This document shows positions 1 to 8,432 of a stretch of 64,000 bases of DNA, in pieces. Numbering within the stretch: position 1 is the first letter of the stretch; every line of letters starts with the position of its first letter. The notes under the pieces were generated by a model. That model made no database searches. It saw nothing but the letters and a program-made list of their open reading frames with translations, and was not told the origin of the DNA. The stretch is from Haliscomenobacteraceae bacterium (GTDB taxonomy: Bacteria > Bacteroidota > Bacteroidia > Chitinophagales > Saprospiraceae). A program made the position numbers and the translations under genes. The stretch is taken from positions 124,001 to 188,000 of the forward strand of contig CANMVX010000001.1 of the NCBI GenBank assembly GCA_947501115.1. The letters run 5' to 3'.

Positions 1-686
1 CTTCATAAGCGTATTGGCAAATAGAGCTTGTACTGGCAAGATTATCAGGCATGATTACGCCGATATTTTGTCCATAAAAAGCAAGGGGAGAATCATTCGC
101 AAAAAAATCGAGATTCACCATTTCCTCTGAAGCAAAAACAGTATTAAGTTCTAATTTTCCAGGGGATATTTCTGGTTTAAACAGTCTTAGAATATCCCCC
201 TTCATTCTTAAATCTTGCGTAATTAATAGGTCAGATTGAGCTTCTTTTATAGTTCCTAAAGAAGTTGCTGCCAACTGTTGCGTTAACGTTAATTGGTTTA
301 ATAATTTATTTAATTCATCCGCGGGAACTAAACTATTCTGTTGAGCAATGGCTATTTTGTTTTGTAATTCTTTTTCTTGCTCTACCATAGCTTTTGCCCT
401 GATATCAGCATAATAAATGGCGTCTTTCGCCTGTTGAATTCTTCGATTTACCAGTTGATTTACTTCTTCCCGGGTAATTTCAATAGGATTATCTAATGGT
501 GTTACCTCCTGATTTACAACAGGATAATTACCTCCTGACAATTGCCTTTTATGAAAATACCGCCAGGTTCCATCAGGAAAAACAATAATTCGCTCTCCAA
601 TTTCATTTTGCCTGATTTCCTGACCGAAGAGGAATATCGGCAAAAAAAGGCATAAGAATAAAGAAAGAAAATTTATTTTATACATC
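1..686 (-). CDS. Secreted coiled-coil protein, 3' end outside window
   Basis: The reading frame is open from the ATG at 684-686 down to base 1, so about 228 N-terminal residues are visible and the C-terminus lies outside the window. Residues 1-21 form a typical signal peptide (MYKINFLSLFLCLFLPIFLF, then GQ), suggesting export. Next comes a short segment reading IGERIIVFPDGTWRYF, a pattern often seen at the start of Bacteroidota envelope proteins. A Gln/Glu/Lys/Ala-rich, likely helical stretch (about residues 75-150) follows, then a more globular part. I do not recognise a catalytic family. It is divergent from the diadenylate cyclase gene at 761, with a 74-nt AT-rich gap. Confidence 0.75.
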
Positions 687-760
687 CGGGGATAGGATTA
701 TTTAAAATTTAAGATATACAAATATAGGAAAAAGTCCCTTTTTTTTACTATTTTGCAACC

Positions 761-1579
761 ATGTATATTTCATTTCTATCTAACATCTTTTCTTCCTTTT
801 CAATAGGATCAATGACCTTTAGTTTATTGGATCTCATTGATTTTTTTATTTTTAGTTTTATCATTTACCAAATTTACACCTTGTTAAGAGGGAATTTTGG
901 TTACGGATTATTCCTTGGCATTCTCTTGCTATTTGTCATTTGGTGGACGGTTAATGCGTTAGATATGCAGCTAATGTCTAGTTTGCTGAATCAATTCATT
1001 AATGTAGGAGTGATTATTATTGTTATTATTTTCCAACCTGAAATTCGACGTTTTTTGTTGTTTTTAGGAAATACGACCTTAAGAAAAAGGTCTAATTTCT
1101 TGTCAAGAATTCTTTTAGCTAAACCAGGTGTTAAAACAGACAGAGAAAAACAAATTATGGCTCTTAGTAGTGCTTTACTTAGAATGAGCCGAGATAAAAC
1201 GGGTGCTTTATTGGTTTTATCAGGTGATACGATTGCTGAGCCTCTTATTGGAACAGGTACCTTACTGGATGCCGTGGTAACTCGCAGATTGGTGGAGAGT
1301 ATTTTTAACAAAACTTCACCTCTCCATGACGGCGCTTTAATTATAAGTAAAGGTAGGGCCGCCGCTGCTTCCTGTATTTTACCCTTATCTGAAAATGGAA
1401 ATTTACCAGCAGATGTGGGGCTCCGTCACCGGGCTGCCTTAGGGGCATCTGAACGTTATGCTGTCGCTGCGGTTATCGTTTCCGAGGAAAATGGTTTTAT
1501 TTCTACCAGTTTTCAAGGTATTATGAAATACCATATTTCAAATGAAGAACTTCTGATTTTTTTACAAGAACATATTTGA
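761..1579 (+). CDS. cdaA: Diadenylate cyclase CdaA (DacA family)
   Basis: Makes cyclic di-AMP from two ATP at the cytoplasmic membrane; in the CdaA family this second messenger controls potassium and osmotic balance and cell-wall homeostasis. The 272-residue protein has the CdaA architecture: three hydrophobic segments in residues ~22-95, a linker, then the DAC domain. The diagnostic DGA motif is at residues 190-192 (LHDGALIISKG) and the RHR motif at 222-224 (LRHRAALGAS), so the active site looks intact. Length is normal for the family. It is followed 30 nt later by the dipeptidase gene on the same strand, so the two may be co-transcribed. No CdaR-like regulator is next to it. Confidence 0.93.
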   Translation: MYISFLSNIFSSFSIGSMTFSLLDLIDFFIFSFIIYQIYTLLRGNFGYGLFLGILLLFVIWWTVNALDMQLMSSLLNQFINVGVIIIVIIFQPEIRRFLLFLGNTTLRKRSNFLSRILLAKPGVKTDREKQIMALSSALLRMSRDKTGALLVLSGDTIAEPLIGTGTLLDAVVTRRLVESIFNKTSPLHDGALIISKGRAAAASCILPLSENGNLPADVGLRHRAALGASERYAVAAVIVSEENGFISTSFQGIMKYHISNEELLIFLQEHI

Positions 1580-1609
1580 TGACTATTTTTAATGGTGAAA
1601 ATTGATATT

Positions 1610-2998
1610 ATGAAAACAGTTCATGAATACCTGCAGAATAATAAGGAAAGGTTCGTTTCCGAATTATTTGATTTTTTACGTATTCCTTCCGTAAGTGCAA
1701 ATCCTGATAATGATGCTGATGTAGCTCGTGCTGCCGCTTTTGTAGCAGAAAAATTAAAATCAGCAGGCGCCGATAATGTGGAGGTTATTCCAACAAAGGG
1801 TCATCCTGTCGTTTTTGGTGAAAAAATGGTGGATCCTTCCCTGCCTACCATTATGGTATATGGTCATTATGATGTTCAACCCGCTGATCCTCTCGATTTA
1901 TGGCTGTCTCCTCCTTTTGAGCCTGTTATCCGACAAACAGTTGTTCATCCAGATGGAGCTGTCTTTGCAAGGGGTTCCTGCGATGATAAAGGTCAGGTAT
2001 TCATGCATATTAAGGCTTTCGAAGCTATGATGGCTTGCGGCGAATTACCTTGTAATGTGAAATTTATGATTGAAGGGGAAGAGGAGGTAGGTTCTGCTAA
2101 TCTCTCTTCTTTTTTGGAAAATAATAAATCAAAACTTTCAGCAGATGTCATCCTGATTTCTGATACTTCTTTAATTGCTAATGACATACCAAGTATAACG
2201 GTTGGTCTTAGAGGTTTAAGTTATGTTGAAGTAGCTGTGATTGGGCCCAACAGAGATCTTCACTCTGGAGTTTATGGCGGGGCTGTTGGAAATCCAATCA
2301 ATATTCTGACTAAAATGATTGCCTCAATGCATGACGATAATAATCAGGTAACTATTCCCGGTTTTTATGAGGCCGTTCTGCCTGTATCTTTAGAAGATAG
2401 ACAGAAAATGAATGAGGCTCCTTTTTCATTAGAAGACTATCAAGCAGATTTGAAAATTGATTCCGTACACGGTGAAGCTGGGTACACGGTGTTAGAGAGA
2501 ACTTCTATAAGACCTACTCTCGATGTAAATGGTATCTGGGGTGGGTATATTGGTGAAGGCGCTAAAACGGTTCTACCTTCTAAGGCTTTTGCTAAAATTA
2601 GTATGCGCCTCGTTCCTAATCAAGATCCTGATACTATCACAGAACTTTTTAAAAATTATTTTGAAAGTATTGCTCCTCCCGCTGTAAAGGTTACCGTTAC
2701 GCCTCATCATGGTGGTCATCCAGTAGTTACTCCAACCGATACGCCAGAATATAAAGCCGCTCAATTAGCCATGAATCATACCTTTGGAAAAGATCCAATT
2801 CCCCAAAGAGGAGGAGGTAGTATTCCTATCGTTGCCTTATTTGAAAAAGATCTGGGTATCAAATCTGTGCTCATGGGGTTTGGTTTGGATAGTGATGATA
2901 TTCACTCACCCAACGAACATTATGGCTTATTTAACTACATGAAAGGTATGGAAACCATTCCCTATTATTTTAAATATTATGCCGAATTGAAAAAATAA
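1610..2998 (+). CDS. M20 family dipeptidase
   Basis: Zinc-dependent amino/dipeptidase of the M20 (CNDP/ArgE/DapE-like) family, expected to cleave dipeptides in the cytoplasm. Counted from the ATG at 1610, the metal-binding motif GHYDVQPADP has His86 and Asp88. It is followed by CDDKGQ (bridging Asp) and EGEEEVGS (catalytic and metal Glu), with a dimerisation domain in the middle. About 462 residues is the usual length. An in-frame ATG lies 18 nt upstream at 1592, but homologues begin close to MKT.EYL, so I prefer 1610. The specific substrate cannot be told from sequence. No signal peptide is seen. Confidence 0.9.
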   Translation: MKTVHEYLQNNKERFVSELFDFLRIPSVSANPDNDADVARAAAFVAEKLKSAGADNVEVIPTKGHPVVFGEKMVDPSLPTIMVYGHYDVQPADPLDLWLSPPFEPVIRQTVVHPDGAVFARGSCDDKGQVFMHIKAFEAMMACGELPCNVKFMIEGEEEVGSANLSSFLENNKSKLSADVILISDTSLIANDIPSITVGLRGLSYVEVAVIGPNRDLHSGVYGGAVGNPINILTKMIASMHDDNNQVTIPGFYEAVLPVSLEDRQKMNEAPFSLEDYQADLKIDSVHGEAGYTVLERTSIRPTLDVNGIWGGYIGEGAKTVLPSKAFAKISMRLVPNQDPDTITELFKNYFESIAPPAVKVTVTPHHGGHPVVTPTDTPEYKAAQLAMNHTFGKDPIPQRGGGSIPIVALFEKDLGIKSVLMGFGLDSDDIHSPNEHYGLFNYMKGMETIPYYFKYYAELKK

Positions 2999-3005
2999 GG
3001 CAATG

Positions 3006-3054
3006 GCCGTATATTATTTTATGGTTGAAATGTAACCAATAAATAATATACGGC
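3006..3054. terminator. Convergent inverted repeat between dipeptidase and DUF819 genes
   Basis: A perfect 14-bp inverted repeat (GCCGTATATTATTT at 3006-3019, its complement at 3041-3054) with a 21-nt loop. It sits just after the dipeptidase stop and spans the stop codon and last codons of the convergent DUF819 gene. It could end transcription in either direction, but there is no clean U-tract. Termination is inferred from position and symmetry. Confidence 0.55.
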
Positions 3055-4152
3055 TAACCCAATGTAATTTCCTATCGCATACCCTAAGAGTCCAGCCAAT
3101 ATTCCGGGCATCAACAAATATTTGTTTTTGATGACAGTAGCTACTTGAGTTACAAAAGGCGGCCCGTAAATTGCTGCCGTTGAACTTATTAAAAATGTGT
3201 CTCTGTCAATTCTGAAGAGTTTACTGAGTAGTAAGTGCAGGCCTATACTACCATACATGCTAACAGCCGTTATGATAAATAGAAGATTGCTTCCACGCGT
3301 TATATCTGACCATTTTCCTTGAATACTAAGCGATAGCGCAAAAACCAATAATAGATATTCTCCCAATGTAAATGAGGTTGCAGATCTTTTGGCGATAAAT
3401 TTAAAAAAGGATAAAACGATACTAATTCCCGTGATAAAAAACAAAATAATGACGGTATTTTCTAAAAGATTGCCTGCATAAAGTAATCCCAGTAGTATCG
3501 ACAACCATGCCAGTGTAAAAAATACAAGGATAAAATAATCCCAACGCTCCCTTTTTAGCGGGGTGGAAGTGGAATAATCTTCATCATGTATAACCGGCTT
3601 TTTGAAGCGGGGAAGAACATAAGACGTTATAACTGGTACAATACTGGTGAGCAAAACTAAATAACTGCCCCCAACCAGGGCGTCAGCGGCCGTTAATTGA
3701 ACGGTTAGTTTGGGGTCTCCCTTCAATGCAAAACCTATCGCTTGCAAGTTTGGTGTTCCACCTATATATAATCCGGTTAACATAGCTCCTACCTGTGCAA
3801 ATGATGTTGTATCATTTTTAAACCACCATGCTACCGTAAAACAGGAAATAGCCGAACTTACGGAAGCAAAGAAAAAAGATAGCCCCAAACGCTTGTATCC
3901 ACTTAATTGCTTGATTGAACTGCTCCCATAAAGTAACAATGGGATAGCCACCAATATAGAAATTTGGCTAATCCATGAGGCAACATTGAAAAATAAATTA
4001 TCTCTCTCTTTATTTAAGATACTCAATAGAATACCTGCTGCATAGCATAATACAATTGGGCTAAAAAAATCAGATAATGGAATTTTATGCTTGTATCTTT
4101 GAATAATTAAAGGTATTCCAAAAATTAAAGCACTGAATATAACGAATAACAT
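3019..4152 (-). CDS. DUF819 family integral membrane protein
   Basis: A 377-residue polytopic membrane protein with roughly 10-11 hydrophobic helices across its whole length, matching my recollection of the DUF819 (YjcL-like) family, whose substrate is not established. Conserved-looking small-residue stretches include GAMLTGLYIGGTPNLQAIG and STAAIYGPPFVTQVA, resembling the paired re-entrant, gate-like motifs of secondary carriers. It starts with MLFVIFSALIFGIPLII and needs no signal peptide. It lies 11 nt downstream of the rRNA methyltransferase gene on the same strand, so the two are probably one transcript, with no obvious functional link. Confidence 0.82.
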   Translation of the reverse strand: MLFVIFSALIFGIPLIIQRYKHKIPLSDFFSPIVLCYAAGILLSILNKERDNLFFNVASWISQISILVAIPLLLYGSSSIKQLSGYKRLGLSFFFASVSSAISCFTVAWWFKNDTTSFAQVGAMLTGLYIGGTPNLQAIGFALKGDPKLTVQLTAADALVGGSYLVLLTSIVPVITSYVLPRFKKPVIHDEDYSTSTPLKRERWDYFILVFFTLAWLSILLGLLYAGNLLENTVIILFFITGISIVLSFFKFIAKRSATSFTLGEYLLLVFALSLSIQGKWSDITRGSNLLFIITAVSMYGSIGLHLLLSKLFRIDRDTFLISSTAAIYGPPFVTQVATVIKNKYLLMPGILAGLLGYAIGNYIGLAVYYLLVTFQP

Positions 4153-4163
4153 GACCGTGTTAT

Positions 4164-5345
4164 TTATTCAACATAGAGAACCAGGCCTTTTAAATAACCA
4201 CTTTCCGGATGAAAAATACTGCTTGGGTGGTCAGGGCCTTGTGATAAATGGTGTAATATGCTCGTTTTTCTTCCCGCTTCAATCGATGCAGATAACAATG
4301 CATTTTGGAAAAGATTCCTATCTACTACCTGAGAGCAAGAAAAGGTGAATAATATACCTCCGGGCTTCAATTGCTTCATAGCCGAAGCATTTAATCTTAT
4401 ATAGGCTTGAATAGCGTTGTGCCTTTTATCCATGCTTTTAGCAAATGCCGGCGGATCCACTACAATAATATCGTATAATTTTGTTTGTTGCCTTAAAAAT
4501 GTTGGTACATCAGAAACGGTAGAGACATGCTTTTCAGCATCTAAACCATTGGATTGTAAATTTTCTTTATACTGCTCAATGGCTAATGCCGAGGAATCAA
4601 CACTTTCAACAGTGGCGGCTCCACCTTTAATGGCGTAAATTGAAAAGCCTCCCGTATAACAGTAACAGTTCAATACCTCTTTGTTAGCGGCTAATTGCCC
4701 CAAAAGAAATCTATTTTCACGCTGATCTAGAAAAAATCCTGTTTTTTGACCTTTTTCCCAATCAATATTAAAAATATGACCGTTCTCTGAAATATCCCCC
4801 GTTCCACTTAAGCCTCCCTTCCAGTAGCCATTTTTATCCTGAATGCCTTCATTTTTGTATAGAGTCTCCTCACTCTTATCATAGATATTGTTTATAGTTA
4901 AACCGTCTAATTCTTCAAATGCTTTGATTATTTGTTGTTTATCTTTATGAATACCTGTGCTATGGCACTGCACAACAGCAGTTTCACCGTAAATATCTAT
5001 TATCAAACCCGATAATCCATCACCCTCACCATTGATAAGTCGGAAACAATTGGTTTGTCCATTTTTATTTAGGTTAACACCTTGTCTTAATTTTAAAGCA
5101 TTTTTAAATTTGTTTACATAAAAATGGGCATCAGGCGGACTTGTAGAAAAATGTAGGAGTCTGATTCTTATACTTCCTTCCTGATAGTGACCAAAGGCTA
5201 AGGTATTTTCTCTTGAATCACATACAATAACCCAATCACCAGAGGTAATACCTGCTTCATATCGTTCAATAGCGCCAGAAAACACCCAGGGATGAAATCT
5301 TTTTACGGGTGTTTCTTTGCCTGGTTTTAGAAAAATTTTCTTCAT
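4164..5345 (-). CDS. RlmI-like 23S rRNA (cytosine-C5) methyltransferase
   Basis: Class I SAM-dependent RNA methyltransferase of the RlmI/RlmK family. The N-terminal ~75 residues look like a PUA RNA-binding domain (KPGKETPVKRFHPWVFSGAI). A central RlmI-type linker domain follows, then a Rossmann methyltransferase domain containing a SAM-binding stretch (VLNCYCYTGGFSIYA) and the catalytic-loop motif VVDPPAFAKS. Cys residues in YCYTGG and FTFSCSQV fit m5C chemistry. At 393 residues it is full length. The exact target base is inferred from family membership only. It is upstream of and nearly adjacent to the DUF819 gene. Confidence 0.87.
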   Translation of the reverse strand: MKKIFLKPGKETPVKRFHPWVFSGAIERYEAGITSGDWVIVCDSRENTLAFGHYQEGSIRIRLLHFSTSPPDAHFYVNKFKNALKLRQGVNLNKNGQTNCFRLINGEGDGLSGLIIDIYGETAVVQCHSTGIHKDKQQIIKAFEELDGLTINNIYDKSEETLYKNEGIQDKNGYWKGGLSGTGDISENGHIFNIDWEKGQKTGFFLDQRENRFLLGQLAANKEVLNCYCYTGGFSIYAIKGGAATVESVDSSALAIEQYKENLQSNGLDAEKHVSTVSDVPTFLRQQTKLYDIIVVDPPAFAKSMDKRHNAIQAYIRLNASAMKQLKPGGILFTFSCSQVVDRNLFQNALLSASIEAGRKTSILHHLSQGPDHPSSIFHPESGYLKGLVLYVE

Positions 5346-5441
5346 TTTTTCTTTATTTTAAACTTACCTATACCTCTAAAAAGGTGAGTATTTTTTGTTA
5401 TTTTGCCGCAAGATAACTTGTTATTCCTAATAAAAAGCATT

Positions 5442-8273
5442 ATGTATAAAGTTTACCTATTCATTTTTACCATTCTTCATAGCCATTTCCTTTATAATCA
5501 GATCCTTGTTTCTACTCCGAATTTTCCAAAGGAGAATGAATCTGTCACCATTTTTTTTGACGCGTCGAAAGGAACAGCAGGATTAAAAGACTGTGCATGT
5601 AGTATTTATCTACACAGTGGAGTTATTACAGATAAATCAACGTCAAATGCCGATTGGAAATACGTGCAAACAACTTGGGGGGTAGTCAATCCAACCTGGG
5701 AAATGAAACAGGTGCCTGGAAAACCGAATATATTCTCCTTTGAAATAAAGCCTTCTATCAGGTCATTTTATAAAGTACCCGCCGGGGAAAAGATAATTAG
5801 TATGGCTTTTGTCTTCAGGAATGCCAATGGAAGTAAAGAAGGTAAAGAAGTAGGTTCAAAGGATATCTTTTATCCCGTTTTTCAAAATTCAGGCCTTACT
5901 GGTACTATTCAAGAGCCTTCAACTCCTGAGAAATTGCTGAATCCAAATGAACCGTTTACTTTAAAAGCTTTATTTTCAGAAACAGTGAATATTTCTTTAT
6001 TTGATAACGATAGCTTGGTTTCTAATCAAAACGGTTCCTCAATTTCCTTTACCTGGGTTCCGAATAACCGCCCTAATCATCAAATAACTGTTTTAGCTAG
6101 AACAACTATTGGAGATTCCTTGAAACTCCAAACTAGTTTCTGGGTAGTTCCTGAGCCCAAAAGATTATCCGCTCCCGATAATTATATGCTGGGCTTTCAA
6201 AGACTTTCTCCAAATAGAGTTAGGATTTCTGTAGAAGCTCCGGGCAAAAAGCACCTTTTTTTACTGGGTGATTTTAATGAATGGAAAATTAATACCGATT
6301 TTATATTTAATGTGTCAGAAGATGGCACGCTACATTGGATTGAATTGGATGGTGTTCCACTGGAGAAACCGTTTCAATATCAATTGGCATTGAATAATAC
6401 TCAAAGATTTGCCGATCCTTACGCACCGCTGGTTTTGGACCCTGACCATGATAAATTTATTTCTCCCCTTACTTTTCCTGGACTACCCGCCTATCCAGTG
6501 GGTAAAACGTCAGGTATAGTCACCCATATAGATTCAACTTTGCACAAGTATGAATGGAAAAATACATTGAAAAATAAATCCTTAGCTTCCGATCTTATCA
6601 TTTATGAGCTACATATTAGAGATTTTTTAGTGGCACCTGATTATAAAAAATTGAAAGATACTTTAGATTATTTGGTCAGATTAGGTGTAAATGCTATTGA
6701 ATTAATGCCCGTTAATGAGTTTGAAGGAAATAACTCCTGGGGTTATAATCCGTCGTATCATCTGGCTTTAGATAAATATTATGGTTCTCCCGTTTTCTTT
6801 AAATCTTTTATCGATGAATGTCATAAAAAAGGTCTCGCGGTAATTGTAGATATCGTTTTAAATCATGCTTTTAGCCAAAGTCCTTTATGCAGAATGTTTT
6901 GGGATGAACTGAATGCTAGACCTTCAGTGGATAACCCCTGGTTTAACCAGGTCGCAAAACATGATTTTAATGTCGGCTATGATTTTAATCATGAAAGTAA
7001 ATTTACCAGAGATTTTTCAAAAAGGGTGCTTTCCTTTTGGTTAAATGAATATAAAATTGATGGATTTAGATTTGATCTTTCAAAGGGCTTTACTCAAAAA
7101 AATACCCTTGGAAATACAGGTGCCTGGGGTAATTATGATGCCTCAAGAGTAGCTATCTGGCAAGATTATTCTGACCATCTTCGAAAAGTAAATCCCGATG
7201 TGTATATTATTCTGGAACATTTTGCCGATGTAGTAGAGGAAATTGAATTGGCGAAAAGAGGTATGTTGCTTTGGGGAAATATGAATCATCAGTTTAATGA
7301 AGCAACCATGGGTTATCCCTCAAATTTGACTGGATTGGATTATAAAAAAAGAAATTTTCCCAATGCAGCCCTTATTCAATACATGGAAAGTCATGATGAA
7401 GAAAGACTTATGTTTAAAAATGCTTTGTATGGTAAACAATCTGGCACTTACAATACCCGTAATTTAACGACCGCTCTGCAAAGAATGGAAATGGCTTTTA
7501 CTGTTTTTACCTTAAGTCCCGGCCCTAAAATGATTTGGCAATTTGGTGAACTGGGTTATGATTATTCCATTAATACTTGTGAAAATGGAAGTGTAAACGA
7601 TAATTGCCGATTATCTCCTAAACCTGTTCCTTGGTCTTACCTTAATCAACTGGCCCGGAAAAGATTAAGTGATGTGGTGAGTTCTCTTAATGCATTGAGA
7701 TCGAAATATACTGTTTTTAAAGAGTTGCCAGCTGATTATGATCTTAATGCTTATGTGAAATATATGCATTATAAAAATACTCAATTTGATGCCATCGTAA
7801 TGGCAAATACCGATGTGGTGAACTCCACTTTAATGTTGCAGGGAGTTAAAACAGGTTGGTGGCATTCGTTTTTTACCGGTGATAGTGTTTTTATTTCTCA
7901 GAGTAATTTTACAAGCATTTTAAAACCAGGTGAATATCAATTATTTACTTCTATAAAATTACCTAAACCTACCCAAGGTTCCATGCTAACATCAACAAAT
8001 GAAAAGGTAACCCCTGATTTTACCATAGAGATTTTTCCAAATCCTTCCCATAGATTTTTTAATTTTACCTATAATGGTCCTACATTGGATAAAGCGGAAC
8101 TGTTTCTTGTTGATACTACGGGAAAAAAGTTAATGACCATTTTGTCCAATGAAACTCTTGAAAATGGAACGTTTTCTCAGATTGATTTGGGAAATTACCC
8201 GATAGGTATCTATTTTTTGAATTTATTTTCTGCATCAGGTCAAAAATCTTTTTTATTGTCAAAAATTTATTAG
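5442..8273 (+). CDS. Secreted GH13 alpha-amylase-family enzyme with T9SS sorting domain
   Basis: Predicted extracellular alpha-glucan-active glycoside hydrolase. It starts with a signal peptide (MYKVYLFIFTILHSHFLYNQ), then two beta-sandwich regions; the second contains FLLGDFNEWK (~residue 271), typical of a CBM48/E-set domain. The GH13 barrel shows region I DIVLNH (~468), region II GFRFDLS with the nucleophile Asp (~540), region III IILEHF with the acid/base Glu (~590) and region IV ESHDEER (~648), so the catalytic triad is present. The last ~80 residues (IFPNPSHRFFNF to the C-terminus) form a type A T9SS sorting domain. The longest frame begins at a TTG at 5403, which overlaps a TATTTTGC promoter-like element; the ATG at 5442 directly precedes the signal peptide and is preferred. 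A branching or debranching role cannot be excluded. Confidence 0.9.
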   Translation: MYKVYLFIFTILHSHFLYNQILVSTPNFPKENESVTIFFDASKGTAGLKDCACSIYLHSGVITDKSTSNADWKYVQTTWGVVNPTWEMKQVPGKPNIFSFEIKPSIRSFYKVPAGEKIISMAFVFRNANGSKEGKEVGSKDIFYPVFQNSGLTGTIQEPSTPEKLLNPNEPFTLKALFSETVNISLFDNDSLVSNQNGSSISFTWVPNNRPNHQITVLARTTIGDSLKLQTSFWVVPEPKRLSAPDNYMLGFQRLSPNRVRISVEAPGKKHLFLLGDFNEWKINTDFIFNVSEDGTLHWIELDGVPLEKPFQYQLALNNTQRFADPYAPLVLDPDHDKFISPLTFPGLPAYPVGKTSGIVTHIDSTLHKYEWKNTLKNKSLASDLIIYELHIRDFLVAPDYKKLKDTLDYLVRLGVNAIELMPVNEFEGNNSWGYNPSYHLALDKYYGSPVFFKSFIDECHKKGLAVIVDIVLNHAFSQSPLCRMFWDELNARPSVDNPWFNQVAKHDFNVGYDFNHESKFTRDFSKRVLSFWLNEYKIDGFRFDLSKGFTQKNTLGNTGAWGNYDASRVAIWQDYSDHLRKVNPDVYIILEHFADVVEEIELAKRGMLLWGNMNHQFNEATMGYPSNLTGLDYKKRNFPNAALIQYMESHDEERLMFKNALYGKQSGTYNTRNLTTALQRMEMAFTVFTLSPGPKMIWQFGELGYDYSINTCENGSVNDNCRLSPKPVPWSYLNQLARKRLSDVVSSLNALRSKYTVFKELPADYDLNAYVKYMHYKNTQFDAIVMANTDVVNSTLMLQGVKTGWWHSFFTGDSVFISQSNFTSILKPGEYQLFTSIKLPKPTQGSMLTSTNEKVTPDFTIEIFPNPSHRFFNFTYNGPTLDKAELFLVDTTGKKLMTILSNETLENGTFSQIDLGNYPIGIYFLNLFSASGQKSFLLSKIY

Positions 8274-8372
8274 TGAATGCGTAAGCAAATTGTTAATCAA
8301 GAACTTAAGAATATGAATTATATTACATGTATCTGTTTGCAGGGCTTCTGTATGTAATTGATACTCAAAGGT

Positions 8373-8403
8373 TTTGAACCTTCCTATTTCTTTTGTAGTT
8401 TTG
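8373..8403 (+). promoter_or_regulatory. Bacteroidota-type promoter (-33 TTTG, -7 TAnnTTTG)
   Basis: TTTG at 8373-8376, a 19-nt spacer, then TAGTTTTG at 8396-8403. This matches the Bacteroidota sigma-ABfr consensus in both boxes and spacing. It lies 30 nt upstream of the ATG at 8433 and inside the apparent N-terminal extension of the longest frame, so it also decides the start. Confidence 0.75.
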
Positions 8404-8432
8404 CAAAATACGTTTTGGGGAAATTATACATA

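Noticed and set aside
991-1311. 106-codon reverse-strand open frame inside cdaA
   Set aside because: Antisense shadow of a well-conserved gene; no family resemblance and no promoter.
5403-5441. TTG start that would lengthen the amylase-family protein by 13 residues
   Set aside because: It overlaps a TATTTTGC promoter-like element and places residues before a normal signal peptide that starts at the ATG at 5442.
8358-8432. 25-residue N-terminal extension of the FGE-fold protein
   Set aside because: A complete -33/-7 promoter lies inside it, and the signal peptide begins at 8433.
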